Assembly: GCA_963556695.1 (NCBI GenBank) | Contig: CAUWAG010000007.1 | Coordinates: 992,001 to 1,056,000, forward strand | DNA: 64,000 bases | Direction of reading: 5' to 3' | From: Anthostomella pinea | Lineage: Eukaryota; Ascomycota; Sordariomycetes; Xylariales; Xylariaceae | Shown here: positions 1 to 12,980 of the stretch, piece after piece | Numbering within the stretch: position 1 is the stretch's first letter | Layout of the letters: the number at the start of each line of letters is the position of its first letter | Program-made: the position numbers and the translations under genes | Notes under the pieces: model-generated | Seen by the model: the letters and a program-made list of their open reading frames with translations, nothing else | Told to the model about the DNA's origin: nothing | Databases searched by the model: none

Positions 1-27
1 TTCGGGGGTATTTGGAGCAGGTCTCAC

Positions 28-386
28 CTTTCGCTTCAGGGCGCCGACGAGCAGGGGCTCGAGGGTCTCCCGCGCCTCGTCGCTGTGTCCGACATCCTCG
101 AAAGCCTCAGTCGCGTCCTGGCCGCCGACGTCTAGCAGGACCTCCTCTCCACCGCTGTTGCCGACGGGTTAGCATGTGGGCGTCCAGTGCAGCCAATCCC
201 GACGGACGAAGCTCGGCGGAGGCGGGATGGGGAACCTCAAAGACCGGCTGAACGCGGCGGTAGGACTTACGGGTGCTCATCGACAAACTTGGTGCAGTCG
301 TAGACCTTGTCGTGGATGACGACGAACAGGTCCTTCTTGGTGTTGTGCTCGGCAACGTCCTGGTAGGTGTATTCCTTGTCGGCCAT
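28..386 (-). CDS. cytochrome b5 (partial, 3' part beyond left edge)
   Basis: Small heme protein that passes electrons to ER desaturases, hydroxylases and P450s. Two exons are visible (386-271 and 154-28), joined by a 116-bp intron with a GTAAGT donor and AACAG acceptor. The first 81 residues start [15 protein letters not shown] and contain the heme-ligand motif DEHPGGEEVL, made only when the exons are joined, and the second histidine in [15 protein letters not shown] donor at 27 shows the gene continues off the window. The missing part should hold the rest of the linker and, in the usual form, a C-terminal membrane anchor. The start has no competing upstream ATG in frame close by. The family assignment rests on the HPGG motif and the spacing to the second histidine. 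Confidence 0.93.
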
Positions 387-1099
387 TTTTGCGGTAGTCG
401 AGTGGTCGGGTCTAAGGTGGATCAGACAGGAAATCTATAGGGGACCGATTCGCAAAAGATGTGGAATGATGACTGGCGCGACGGGCGATAACAAAGCAGG
501 CGAGCGAGGACCGGATGGCGGAGTGAACCGTAGAAGGGCAGAAGGGATGCTGGCAGTGGTGAAGACGGAAATGGAGGTTCCAAAGTGTTCCTGTCAGCAT
601 TGACAATTCGGACCCCCATTCGCGCCCAGGCCCATTCACTCGGGACTATTCCCCAAAGAGTTAGCGCAGGCTCAGGACAGCGGCAATCTGCACATCTGGA
701 ATTGGCTTAGCGAATCAGAATTCATTTAATTGCTTTCTGTCAGTCCAGTCTGTTGCGGGGAACATGCAAACATTATTTATGCACCGGCTTCGGCTATTCC
801 TGCTTGCAGTATAAACCGTTCTATGCTTTCTGTTCTATGTCTGCACATTTTATACAGATAGAGTTGTCAGCTCATATCAACATTAAATGTTATTAATTTG
901 TAAAGCCCAGATAAGCACATATAGTCCGTTATCAGGATGTTGTTCACTTGGGCGTCATCCTCAAGGTATGTTGCCAGCGAGGCATTCCTCCATTTGGTTG
1001 GAACCATTGCCTTCTAAAGGGTGATACCGTCTCTCTATTCGCGACAATGGTATCTATCTGCCCAACTCACCCACCCGCCCACCCTTCTCCTCCTCTGCT
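387..1099. other. intergenic, promoter side of cytochrome b5
   Basis: This lies between the start of the cytochrome b5 gene and the stop of the capping protein gene, both on the minus strand. No frame here has splice sites or motifs I recognise. It should contain the cytochrome b5 promoter and the 3' UTR of the capping gene. The stretch 720-920 is AT-rich. Confidence 0.6.
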
Positions 1100-2256
1100 C
1101 TATCTCCTCGCGTTCCCACCACCGATATCCTGTCCCACCCGGTAGCTGGCCACCTTGTCCCACTCGATCTTCTGTCTCGTCACGGGGAGCTGTCTGCGCA
1201 GTCCCTTGAACGCGCCCTCACTCAGACTCGTGAAGCCCCTGTTCAGCTCCTCCTGGTACTTCTTCTCGCCCACCGCGATCTCCTTGCAGATGCCCGCGCC
1301 CGTGCCCAACGACACGGATCCGGAGACCGCCTTCTTCGTCAACAGGCGCACGTTGCCGTCCTCGTAGTAGTGTACGTCGACCTTGAGGCTTCCCTCGAGA
1401 CTGCCTGAACATGGGTCGAAGATGTACATGGAGCGCCATCGTCCGTTCCTGCACTCACTCGGTCAGAGCTCGATCCTTGTTCACCCCGCGGATCGTGTAG
1501 TGTAGCCTACCAGAAGTTGTTTGGGCTGTATTTGTTGGCCACGATGACGATGGCCACCTTGGAGTCGTTCTCGATGGGGTATACGCCGTACGAGGCGTTC
1601 GGGTAGTGCTCCTTAGCATATGTCGCCAGGCTCTTCAGTGTTGATTTCCTGCGCCCAGTATCAGATCAGCTTAGACGTCCTGCTCGGCGCACCAATTGGT
1701 GATGGTAGCCTACGCCAAGTCTGCTTGGGACCCCTCCAGGACGTAGCTCTGGACACTGCTTGCTTTCTGCCATCATGTTACTTCCTGCTTTGTCTCTCCA
1801 ACCCAAGGGCCCGTCTCGGCGAACCTGTGTAGTGTGATCGAAGGCGAAGCTGGACGAGCTCTCGACATCGAAGTATCTGCCATCGCCCAGGGCGCTGTGC
1901 GAGCTGATGATGACTTGTTGACTGCTGCCGGGCAGCTTCGTGGTGACGAACTGCTCCTCGTTGTACTTCTCGAAGGCGGGGCCGAGCTTGGAGATGAGAC
2001 CGGGTTCGTTGACGGTGAGGGTCTTGATGTCTTCGGGGTAGGGTCAGACCAGGAAGCGCATGGGCGAACAACGCGCAAGGAAAGGTTGAGGCTATGTCAT
2101 ACCGTTTATTACATCTGCCAGCTGTTTGCGTGTCAGCTGGAGTGCTCAAGGGTTCGTGTTGGCAGTGCACGAGCACGACAGCCCTCACGCGCGGCTTACC
2201 TCGCCTGGCGGGGCGCCTTCTACAAAAGACTCAACGGTGGCGAGGGAGGACGCCAT
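1100..2256 (-). CDS. cap1: F-actin-capping protein subunit alpha
   Basis: Alpha subunit of the CapZ heterodimer, which caps actin filament barbed ends at cortical patches. Six exons read 2256-2200, 2121-2103, 2030-1825, 1766-1714, 1648-1511 and 1448-1100, giving 273 residues, close to the usual family length. Phases agree at every junction, including a 19-nt micro-exon. Family landmarks appear only after splicing: APPGELADVINDIKTLT near the N-terminus, LGPAFEKYNEEQF, LEGSQADLAKSTLKSLATY in the middle, NKYSPNNFWNGRWRSMY, HYYEDGNVRL, and near the C-terminus the diagnostic LRRQLPVTRQKIEWDKV. The beta subunit is not in the window. The gene is tandem with the E1-beta gene downstream in coordinates, with 516 bp between them. 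Confidence 0.95.
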
Positions 2257-2772
2257 GGCGGAGTGACGGGCAGTCAATTGATGTGTCCGGATATCGTCGT
2301 CGCAATGGGGAGCTGCACAATGCAAGAGGGCGAGTTGAAGGTGCTGTCACTGCTGTTGAAACGCCTTTGAAGGCAAGGCAGGTGCAGACAAGGCAAGGCA
2401 AGGCAAAGCGCGGGGCAGCCAAGTGGGCGGGCAGGCGGTTTGCAAATGCCAAGACATCGGACAGTCAATCATGTGGGGAACTGGGGGCCCTGCACATCTT
2501 TTTCATATCGCCGTATTTATTTCATAGACGGTATTCTGCATCTCACTCAACTCTCGTCAATGTCAGAAATGAACATGCCCCCAGCTACCTTTGGTGGGTT
2601 TTCTATCACAATATCTGGCCAACATTCGTCGTCATTGGAGCTCTCTAAGTGGCTTCCACTGTGTCAGGATGCTGCTATCTGACCAGCTAATACCGCAGAT
2701 ACCTATGCTCCCGTCGTGTTGATAATGGGATGGTTCTCGGATCCCAAGTCTAACTTGTCTACTTCTGTCACT
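2257..2772. other. intergenic between two minus-strand genes
   Basis: Promoter side of the actin-capping gene and 3' flank of the E1-beta gene. I see no gene. The stretch 2370-2410 repeats the motif GGCAAGGCA several times, a low-complexity purine run with no known role. Confidence 0.6.
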
Positions 2773-4037
2773 CTAATAACTCAGGAGCTTCTTGATTCCG
2801 TCATATACTCCTGGGGTATGTCAGTGACCCTTCACAGTTCAGAGGAGGGAGACCTACTGGCAACATCGGGAACGTTGAACTTCTCAAACATCAACGGCGA
2901 GTGAATACTCCAGCCGGCAACCCGCGCCACCGGAGCTTCGAGCCGTACGAACGTCGAGGGGTCTTCCTGGATCGCCGCTGCCACTTCGGCCCCGATGCCT
3001 GCGTTGACCATGGCTTCGTGCACCACCATGCATCGTCCCGTCTTCTGCACGCTCTTGAAGACGGTCTCCTTGTCCCACGGATACAGCGTCCGCAGGTCAA
3101 TCAGCTCAATCGATATGCCCAATTCCTCTTCAACTTTCTGCATCGCCGCATGACAAGTGTATAACGGCTGGCCATATGATATGATGGTTACATTCTCTCC
3201 TTCCTTGATGACCTCCGCCTTGGAGAGAGGCAGCGTGTACGAACTGGTCGGTACTTGCTCGACAGCTGCGCGGTAGAGGATCTTCGGCTCCATGAAGATG
3301 CACGGATCGTTGCTCCGGATGGCTGACAACAACAAACCTTTCGCCTGCAAGGGCGACCGCGGCATGATGACCCTCAGACCGGGGACGTGGGTGAAGAGAC
3401 TCTCGGGCGACTGGGAATGGTACAGAGCGCCGTGGCCAACGCCTCCACACGGCATCCTGACCGTCAAACCACCTGCGCTTCGACCCGTAGCGCCTTCGCG
3501 GTATCTGTATTTCGCGGCCTCGTTCACCAACTGGTCGAATGCCGGGTACACGTAGTCTGCAAACTGGATCTCGGCGATGGGTCTCATGCCCTCGGCCGCC
3601 AACCCGATGCCGAATCCCATAATTCCCTGTTCGGTCAACGGCGTGTTGAAGACACGCTCGCCCCCAAAGTTCTCTGCCAGCTTCATTGTGCAGCGGAAGA
3701 CGCCGCCGAATGCGACATCCTCGCCGAACATCAGGACGTTTTCGTCCTCGGTAAGCGCCGTCGACAGAGCATCATTGATCGCCTGGAACAGGTTCATCCG
3801 TTTCGTCGTGCCATTCTTGACGTCGGGAGGCAGTTCCGAACTGCTGAGCGCTGTCTGCGAGCTGTGTGCTAACAAAGACGTCGTCGAGTAGTCAGTTGGA
3901 AGATTGAGTCGAGCGTTGGGGGCATGAGTTGAGTAGCCTCTTCCCTCCCTTCGCGGGGCGCACACGGTACTGCGGGTGATGGACGGCACGGACGCCAGCG
4001 CCCTATTGAAGCCCCGAACTGAGAGAGCTTTCTTCAT
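2773..4037 (-). CDS. 2-oxoisovalerate dehydrogenase E1 subunit beta, mitochondrial
   Basis: Beta subunit of the thiamine-dependent E1 of the branched-chain 2-oxo acid dehydrogenase complex, which decarboxylates the keto acids of leucine, isoleucine and valine in the mitochondrial matrix. Two exons (4037-2858 and 2810-2773) give 405 residues. The small last exon restores the expected ending [18 protein letters not shown], which confirms the intron (GTAGGT donor, CCCCAG acceptor). The first ~60 residues are basic and hydroxylated with a GYST sequence, as in a mitochondrial presequence. The transketolase pyrimidine-binding domain carries [16 protein letters not shown] and [14 protein letters not shown]; the C-terminal transketolase domain carries [11 protein letters not shown] and [15 protein letters not shown]. 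It is transcribed away from the glucanase gene across a 432-bp shared upstream region. Confidence 0.95.
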
Positions 4038-4469
4038 TCTGAGGAGGGCGTGGCGGCAACCTAATCGAATTCATCATCGGCAGCCAGTTGACCACATCTT
4101 GGGAGAGACGACGGGAAGACAGAAGGTCAGGAATCCCTCCCGTCGGCGTCATGCCTCTTGTAAGACCGGCTACCTGCGGCATTGAGAGGGTACAAATGGC
4201 AAACGTCCATCCCACCGTACCGAGGCGCCGCATCGTCACTGCTGATAACGGTGCAGATTGTTGCCCCGTCAACGCACCCACATGTTGATCCATGCATCAT
4301 CGCCAAGCTTTCTGTCCAGGCTGCCAGGTTCCTGCTTTCCAGCTTACCAAAGCACATGTCGCAGATTCCTACCGCAAATAGATCGCATACCTAATTATTG
4401 ATTTCTCGTCTGTTAGAGTGCTTCATATGTCCATTGAATCTTTCATCAATTGCCAGGTCGCATTCCCCG
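4038..4469. promoter_or_regulatory. divergent promoter region (E1-beta / GH5 glucanase)
   Basis: The two start codons face away from each other across this interval, so it must hold both sets of promoter elements. I see no clear TATA box and no specific operator. Confidence 0.5.
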
Positions 4470-6786
4470 ATGGCGCCACAGGAGGACTCTGAGCCTGGAC
4501 GTCGCCGCCATAGAGACCCAGATAAACACAGAGACCATCACAAGAAGCGGAAACATCGAGAACACCGCTCAAGAGGGGCCGCATCAGACGAGTCAGAGAG
4601 TCGAAGTCGACGACGACAACCATTATCCCTCGATGCACTGGCGCACTTGGACGAGTTGAACACAGGAGGACACATTCCGGACCCGCCACGAGAGCCCGCA
4701 CGGAAACCGAAGCGAGATCGACCGCGGCGGAAAGAGTACAAAGTGGTGGATGCAGAACACGAGTCGCCCAGGATAGAACGACGGAGGAAGGAGGAACAAC
4801 GTGATTCGGAACGAGAAAATGACTCCCTGAGGAGAGGAAGGCGCCGGACGGAGGCACATCGAGGCATAGAAGTAGAATACGGCTCGCCGAAACGCGAACG
4901 ACGGCATCGAGACTACGACGAGACGGAAGACGAAGACCGCACACAGATAGAAAGAGAACGGCGACGCGAGAAGAAGAGGAAACGGAGAATCGTCAGCGGT
5001 GCGATTGTGGAGGAGGGCAGGGCAACCCCGGAGCTTCGGGGCGGCGCTGGAAGCAGCAAGCACAGCAGTTGGAACAGCATCGACGACGAGAAGGAGAAAT
5101 TACAGCGCAGTCGTCCGCCTGGGAATAAGAAGAAGAAAAGATGTAAGCTTGAGATATTGCTTACTGGGCAGATCACATTAGCTGACACTACGGATAGGGA
5201 TCATCGCTGGATGCGCCCTCGTCGTGCTGATCATAGTCATCGTGGTCGCGGTGGTGGTCAGCAAGAAGAACGCTGCGGCTTCTGATTCCAACTCGGACTC
5301 ATCGAACCTTAACGACCAGTCGGAATCCGACATACCCACCGCCGCCCGAGGAACCTACCTCGACCCCTTCACGTGGTACGAAACGACGGACTTCAACGTC
5401 ACATACACGAACGAGACGGTCGGCGACCTGCCCGTCATGGGCCTCAACACCAAGTGGGACGACTCGAAGGCGGCCAACGACAAGGTGCCGGCGCTGGACA
5501 AGGACTGGGGCGCGTATGCATCGACCCCAGCGCGCGGCGTGAACCTAGGCGGCTGGCTCTCGCTCGAGCCGTGGATCACGCCGTCGCTGTTCGACTCCTA
5601 CGACAGCAAGCTGGGGATCGTGGACGAGTGGACGCTGTGCTCGCACCTGGGTGCCAGGACGGCGGCGTCGACCATCGAGAAGCACTACGCGACGTTCGTG
5701 ACAGAATCAACATTCGCCGAGATCGCGGCCGCGGGTCTCGACCACGTGCGCATCCCGTACAGCTACTGGGCCGTGCAGACGTACGACGACGATCCCTACC
5801 TGTTCCGCACGTCGTGGCGCTATTTGTTGCGCGGCATCGAGTACGCGCGCCGCTACGGCCTGCGCGTCAACCTCGACCTGCACGCTCTCCCGGGTTCGCA
5901 GAACGGCTGGAACCACAGCGGGCGCCAGGGCGTGGTCAACTGGCTCAACGGCACCGACGGCGACCTCAACGCCCAGCGCTCGCTCGACGTGCACGACCGC
6001 CTCTCCAAGTTCTTCGCGCAGGACCGCTACAAGAACATCGTCGCCTTCTACGGGCTCGCCAACGAGCCGCGCATGGTCGCGCTATCCGCCAGCGCCGTGA
6101 CATCCTGGACATCGCAGGCCTTCCAGCTCGTGCGGTCCAACGGCCTCAGCACCGCCAACGTCGTCTTCGGCGACGGCTTCATGGGCCTCGAGAACTGGCA
6201 GGGCAAACTGACCAACATGGCGGGGTTGGTGCTCGATGTCCACCAGTACGTCATCTTCAACAACGACCAGATCGTCTACACCCACCAGAAGAAAGTGCAG
6301 TACGCGTGTTCGGGTTGGACGCAGCAGGCGCAGCAGTCATTGAATACGGCGACGGGCTACGGCCCGACTATGTTCGCCGAGTGGTCCCAGGCCGACACGG
6401 ACTGCGCGCAGTACCTGACCAACGTCGGCGTTGGCACGCGCTGGGAGGGCACCTACGACTCGGGCAACGCGTCCACGCAGGCTCTCACCCCGCGCTGTCC
6501 GACCGAAAACAGCACCTGCAGCTGCACTAATGCCAACGCCGCCGTGGGACAATACAGTGATGAATACAAGAAGTTTTTGCTCATGTTTGCTGAGGCCCAG
6601 ATGTACTCCTTCGAGAAGGGCTGGGGCTGGTGGTACTGGACTTGGGACACGGAGAACGCGCCTCAGTGGAGCTATCGCCAGGGTTTGGCCGCGGGGATTC
6701 TGCCGGCTAAGGCTTATGAGAGGGACTTTAATTGTGAGGGCGATGTCCCGGATTTTGGCGATGGGGGGCTTGTTGAGACTTACTGA
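4470..6786 (+). CDS. exgD: membrane-anchored glucan exo-1,3-beta-glucosidase, GH5 (ExgD-like)
   Basis: Cell-wall remodelling enzyme that releases glucose from the ends of beta-1,3-glucan. Two exons (4470-5142 and 5198-6786) give 753 residues. About 224 residues of highly charged Arg/Lys/Glu sequence precede a single hydrophobic segment (WIIAGCALVVLIIVIVVAVVV, broken by the exon junction at its first codon), which makes it a type II membrane protein with the catalytic domain outside. The GH5 domain begins near GVNLGGWLSLEPWITPSLF. GLANEP holds the probable acid/base Glu514, FAEWSQ the probable nucleophile Glu619, and WGWWYWTWDTE the aromatic subsite region. The ATG at 4470 is chosen because MAPQ starts the charged tail; an in-frame ATG at 4398 would add 24 residues of untypical sequence. 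Confidence 0.92.
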
Positions 6787-9700
6787 GGGTGATTGGTTGA
6801 TTGTCGCGGGTGGGCGGTTGTTCCGCGTCGGTCGTTGGGTTTGGTACTTGGGTGGCTCGTTGCTCCGCGTGGGCGGGTTGTTGTTGGTTGTTCCGCGTCG
6901 ATAACCACTGCTGCCGCGCGGGCCGTCGACATGGACGATGGCTGCTATGCTATGCTCTGCTCGGCTGGGCTGGACGTGCTTGTGTAGGTGTAGGTGTAGG
7001 TGGAAAATGTTGATGCATTCTTTTCATAGATGCCATCTGACTGACGCATGAAATTAGCCTTGCTCGAGTCGATTCTTGCGCGAAGCGAAGCGTGCGAGAG
7101 CGGGTTGGTTGGATGGACGGGCGATGGCTCCTCGATTTCACAGGCGCACGAGATACATGGGTCTCGTAACAAACGGTGCATGTACTGCCAGTCCGCCAGT
7201 ACTGGGAGGAAGGAGTTGTGTCTGAATTTCGATCATCGGCATTTCCTCGCATTGGACGGACGGCACTAGATAGAATTACATGGCATGGCATGGCATGGCA
7301 TGGCATGGCATGGCATGGCATGGCTGGAGCAGTGTGTATATATTGGCTGTCTCTATGGGTACCCATGTATTCATCCCTCTAGGTGGAATCGTCAAATATG
7401 GACGTAGTATATAGTACGAATCAGACTTGATGAACGATCATGATCGATGAACGGCAGATCTGTGACTATCGTCACTGTGAGGGAGGGCTGAATTGGCAGT
7501 CAGATCTCAGACGACGATCTAGGTTAGTTCACTGTCCGGATTTCGTTGATCAGGGGAGTCAAGCCCTGCTTCCTAGCAATGCTAAAGGCCCGGCGGCGGA
7601 AAGAGATCAGTCAGAGAAACAGGAAGAAACGAGGCAGAATCAGATCCAGAAGACTTGGGGAACTCTGCAGACATTCACCCAGCTGCCCAGCACGCATAAT
7701 GTTCTCCCCTCGGGTCCCCCTCTACACCTGTTCATCTCATTTTCACAAACGAACCGCAAAAAGATAAATGCACGCGCAGGCATTGCGAAGTCATATCCGT
7801 TCATCCGCCCCTTGGCACCTGGCGCCTAACAACGATTTCATGAACACGTGTTCGTGACCACTCAGGTCGGCCTAAACGTCGGGACCGACCAGATGCCCGC
7901 CCCCCTCACCTTGGTGCAGATAGTCAATCAGTCAGCCAGGGGTATGTATGCCAGGGGTATAGACGGTGGCTGTGGTCGCGGTGGCTGTGGCCAGGCGCGT
8001 GACTAGAGCAAGGCACGGCGTGGCGCCAAGGTAGGCCGGACACGAGGCGCGTTGCGGCCGAGAGCGCTCAACTGACCCTGCGTCTGACGACGACATCTCA
8101 TGCGGCTGAAAGCCACCTGCTCGTGATTGATGGTTTCATACAGGTTCCGGACTAGGCGTATACCCCTGGCTTGATAGAAGTCGGAATACCGTCCCGTACT
8201 CCCTATAGGCCTGCTGTCGACTGCCAGCTGGCCGCGCGCGGTATTGGATCGAATCTCGTATTGTTGAACCCATGTGTCGAAATATCGATATCGTATCGAT
8301 AACGCACAACCAGACAGGAATATGCAAAGGTGGCCAAGTCAGCTCCAGCAGCTTAGGTCCAGGCGCATGTCCGCCTCCGCATCGCCGGGCAGCATTCCCG
8401 GCTCCGAGCAAGCCAGTCGATGTTCGATGTCCGGGTTCCGAGGGGAAGGCTCCTGGCTGCGTGGTGCTTCTACCGTTCCCCTGGATCTGTCCCTGAGATC
8501 TGGTTCAGGATTCACCGGTCCCGGTTCGCATCGCGGCGCCTCGCAGCGCAGCGCATCGCATCGCAGGACCCTCGATCGATCGGTAGCTGAGCCGAACCTA
8601 TGGGAACGCCACGCGCAGCCCTGATCCGCGACGTTTCCCGCTCTGCCCCCCGTCTGTTCCGTGGGCGTGGTGAGGATGCGATGGCTGCTGCTGACGAACC
8701 TGACGCAGGTCGATCAATTAAGCTTTTGGTCGTTCGTTTCGGTGCGGCGCCGAGATCTCGTCAGCCTTCTGCTGCTTCCTGCCCCATCGATATATAAGCT
8801 TCTGCATAGTATTGGTGGCGGCTCTGCGTTGCGTTGCTTTGCCTGGGCATGCTGAGGAACCCACCAAGCCAGGGAACATCACCCTTGGCGCATTTAATGA
8901 CATGCGCTGTTGTCCGATCTAGGGCACTTCGACGCGGGGGGAGCGTCTCGCCCTTGGACGGAGCCGGAAGGACGCGCCGACGTTTGGAGAGAGCATCGCG
9001 CTAGGGATGACCGATCATGCTGCTGCTGTCGTCAGTCAGACCCTGCGTAGTAAGAGTTATGATGCCATAGGCCATTCCAGGTTGCTAGTCACGAACTGCA
9101 GGCACATCGGCGGTGAAGGGAGCCTTTTGTGGGATCTCGTCATTCTGCTGCAACTTTGCAGGTCCTCTGACCGAGACGATTCGCTCATGCCCGGTCTTTG
9201 CAATACCCAACGACAGCAAAAATAAATCATCGGAAGTAGCACTGGTCTCTCTATGGAATGTCCTCCACAGCTGATACCAGACATATTTACCGTCGCTGGA
9301 AAGGGGCACAGTGGTGAGAGGCCAGCAGCATATCACTCTCTGGTGACCTCTTTTAGAAGGTGTTGACCGGCCTCATCAGAGTGTGCAGTGCCCAGCTCCA
9401 GCAGTATCGTATACTAGTATACGGCCGGTACGAGAAGTGGTATGCACGCTCTCCCCCCTGCTCACTTCGGCGGCTTGACGCCAATCAGCTGATTGGCGGT
9501 ATCGGAACGTTTCTCTGCCACTGGACTGGTATTTGGTGTGACCAGCCGTCTCCTGTGGCTTGCAGCGTCCTACCGTCTCGAACATCTCAGACAGCCACCG
9601 GGCTGCCACATGCCTACAACACTCGAAGGCGTGGTAGAGTCCAAACGTTGAGGAAAACTGCTGTTCACATTCGCAGGATGCTTACCAGACTAACCACTTC

Positions 9701-10600
9701 CCTAACTTTTAGATGTTGTCTGGCCTCTTACCCGGAGTCTGGCCACCCTCGGTCACTCCTTTTGCTCGAAGTGTCATGCAGATCCAACACTCGTCGGGCC
9801 GATGTCATTGCGCGGCAATGAGCGAGATTTTAGGCGGCCCATGCTGCATGAGGCAGGGGAGAAGGAGGATGGAAAAAGTAAAAATGAATGGAAAAACCGA
9901 ACCGCCGAGCGGCCTCTATTGGCTGCCAAGGTCGAGTCTTGCCGCCCCAAATTTGTCCTCATTGGCGAACCCGAAATCAAATAGAAAAGGTTCCCCAGCC
10001 ATGAGGCCTGTCGTGCCTCAGTAGCACTATGGTACCTTGCTGTTCTTCGTATGCCCGTTGCCAGTATCATGCGGTAGACCTGAGGTGATGTAGGTGTAAA
10101 TATGATATTGTTTAGGTGTGAGGGATATCGAAACTCCTGTGAGGCGTCAGTACTAGCGAGTAGAGCAAGGCAAAGCCATCAGCGGTTGCACAGCGTCTCT
10201 GATTTGACTGTTGGTTGATCACGTCTTTGTCAGACACCTCAGGGTTATTGTGCAGGCTTGGCATCTCCAAACCACGTCCAGAATACGCGTGTGCCCAGCC
10301 CCTAAATATGCAGACAATCGTCTTATTGAAGGATTCGTGCGTCTCGTACGTAGGATGCGAGCGTTGACATCACGAGGTCACACAAATCGGACACCTGCAA
10401 TGTGCAGAAGTGGGCTGCGTGGTATTGATGTACATCCCGCGAGACACACGGCCCTGTAAGGCAGGGAACGTCTTGAGCCGAAGTGCGTTTTCGGAGAAGA
10501 CTTCTCCAGGGTCGCACGACGGCCTGCCGTTCAGCTGGACCCTTGTAGGTCTAATTCAGGAATGTCTGTTGGGCGTAAATCTGGGCTGGAGTTGCAAGTG
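6787..10600. other. gene-poor region after the glucanase gene
   Basis: About 3.8 kb of ordinary base composition in which I find no supported gene. Frames are short, without motifs, and no plausible exon joins were seen. It contains the CATGG repeat listed separately and GC-rich stretches with GCATCGC-type short repeats around 8520-8570. Noncoding transcripts or a small unrecognised gene cannot be excluded. Confidence 0.5.
7279..7323. repeat. (CATGG)9 microsatellite
   Basis: Nine perfect copies of the pentamer CATGG. It lies in noncoding sequence, so length change would have no coding effect. The pentamer contains the NcoI-like CATGG core but not a full palindrome. Confidence 0.97.
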
Positions 10601-12689
10601 AAATATATAGAAACTTATCCTAGGGTCAAGGTACACATGTACCAAACGCCCATAGATATTATCGACCTTGCTTTAAGAACTTCTTGTTAGGTCTTTAGGC
10701 GACTTAACTTACTTTTTAGTTATAAGCTCTTTATAAGTTAAAGATATTAACTTGGTTTTAGATTTTAACTTAGTTTAAAATATGTATATTTTAATTTTGA
10801 TGGTATTATCAGTAAAACTAAGGTACTAGTATTTATATCAATAGCTGTAATACTTAAATACTCGTTTTTCAAGTTTATCTTTAATAAAAGAAAAAACCCG
10901 CGTTAAAAACACGCCTTAACTCTTTAATACTATCTTTAACCGTTTTTAATAGTAAACTTTTGTATAGTTATATTTAAATCGTTTTTTATAGTAGATCATT
11001 ATGAAAAGAGCTGATTTTAACGATTTACTCATTCGATTTTACGCTTCATCGATTCCGTTTTTACATCGTAATTTCGAAACTATCGAATTTCGCGATAATC
11101 TTTCTTATTAAGGCTTTTAATTACTTTATTATAAACTTCGATATTTTAAGCCTTTTAAATCTTCAACAGTTAAGGCTTATTGTCGTTAAATAAATAAAAA
11201 GTAATAATTTTGTTACGAAAAACCGCTTCGCCTTATTTTATAGCTTAAAGCCTCGGCTTTTTTATTATCGGCTTAAAAGTATTAAGCTTATATGTAAGAA
11301 TTATAATTATAACGCGTTGTTATAAAATGATAAAAGATTAATAATTTACGTTTAGATTAAATTTTAGGTATTTATTAGCCTTAAAATTACTAATACAAAG
11401 CTTATTAAAATAGCTAACTAGTTAATAAAAGTAAATAAGCGTAATATAACCATATATACGCGATAGACCTAGCGGTATATATAACGTTAAGATATTATAT
11501 TATATTAGCAAAAAACGAAGCTACTTGCTTTTACTCGTATTATTATATATAATAAAGATATTTTTGGAAGTTTTTAAATTGTATCTTAATATTAAATATA
11601 AATATAATACTAAAGTTCAAAATATTTAAAACGATAACGAGTCAAGATTAAGTTATAATATACTAACTACGATTTTTTTGGGGAAAAACTTACATCAAAA
11701 TCTTCCGCTTAACGGCAGAAAACCTCGAATTTTATACCTTTATTATTATTATAAAAGCTATTTTAACAAGTAGTCGGACTATCCTCCCTTTTATTATTGT
11801 ACTAAGTTAAATATTATAAAGAAAATACTTAAACAATCGCTTAAAAATAAAACGTAGCTACTAGCAAGTTTTTTTAATTATATTAACGATTTATTAACTC
11901 TTAATTGATTCGAGTATAAAAAAAAAGTATTGAGGTGAAAAAACCTTATTAAAAACGAATGCTATTCTTAAATAACTACGGTAGTTACTATATTATTTAA
12001 TTTTATTAACGTTATAAGAAAGAGAATAAGATATCGGTTTTATCACTAACTTATATTACTTATAAGCTGTAACTATTAAATATAAAAATATTTGAAAAAA
12101 AAGTATATTTAAAAGCGGATAACTTAAGAAGCCTTTTATAATAAGTTACTCTTTTTAAATAAATCGTATAAGATTTAAAAGTAAACAATAGAAAATATTT
12201 TGAAAGCGTTTAAAAACTTAAAGCTATAATTATATGACTTTAATATGACTATTAATAAAATAAAAAACTTATTATCTTTGAATTTACACATAAAAAGTTT
12301 AATAAATTGACCTAGTTATATCCAGAACTAAAATTAAAAAGCAAGAGATTTGCTATTAATGGTATAAAAGCTTTTTAATTGAAAAAGCAGTAAATACGGT
12401 CTTGCTAAAATAACTACGAGAAAAACGACCACAATATGCCGAAAGTTGCTAAGGGCAAAACCGTATAAGACCCCTTTTAAGAATTTAAAAGCACTTATTG
12501 ATAATTAAAATAAAACGCTTTCTTTTGAATTAGTACTATAAACGATCCGGTATTACGAAAAATACATTAGAAATTATTGTAAAAAGTTAATAACAATTAA
12601 AAAACCTATTAACTTAATTATTAAATACGTTAAAAGAAAGGTGTAACAATTCCGTAAATGTATTAGAAGGATACAGGGATCCTTATTGA

Positions 12690-12980
12690 CTATTAACGTA
12701 TAACGAACTCTGGTTGAAGGAAAAGAAAGTTCTGGAGATGCACCCAAATTGGTGGGCAGCTAGATGTGGGCAGTCGTCCCCCACCAGACCCACTAGGGCA
12801 TGGATCAACCTATCGTCCGATCAGTCACGTGCTCAATCACGTGACCCGGGGACCATGGGGACCATCACTAGACCTGATGCATGGTAGAACCATCACAAAA
12901 GGTATAAAAAAGCTCTGTATATTTCAATATTATTACACTGACCCGCCATAAGTCTCCGAGCATCCCCGCATTTACACCAG
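12690..12980. other. less mutated island inside the AT-rich block, LTR-like
   Basis: This piece keeps near-normal base composition, including two CACGTG-type boxes (GTCACGTGCTCAATCACGTG), then GGTATAAAAAAG that resembles a TATA box. Such an arrangement would fit the promoter part of an LTR, or a gene promoter fragment. No TG...CA ends or target duplications were found, so the LTR reading is only a suggestion. Confidence 0.35.
12933..12980 (+). repeat. imperfect inverted repeat, left arm
   Basis: Contains CCATAAGTCTCCGAGCATCC followed by CCGCATTTACACCA. It pairs with the reverse complement of 13482-13528. Differences include G/A and C/T changes, consistent with RIP acting on one or both copies. 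Confidence 0.7.

Noticed and set aside
5373..6530. 385-codon Arg-rich frame overlapping the glucanase
   Set aside because: Shadow frame of the GC-rich GH5 domain; no motif of its own.
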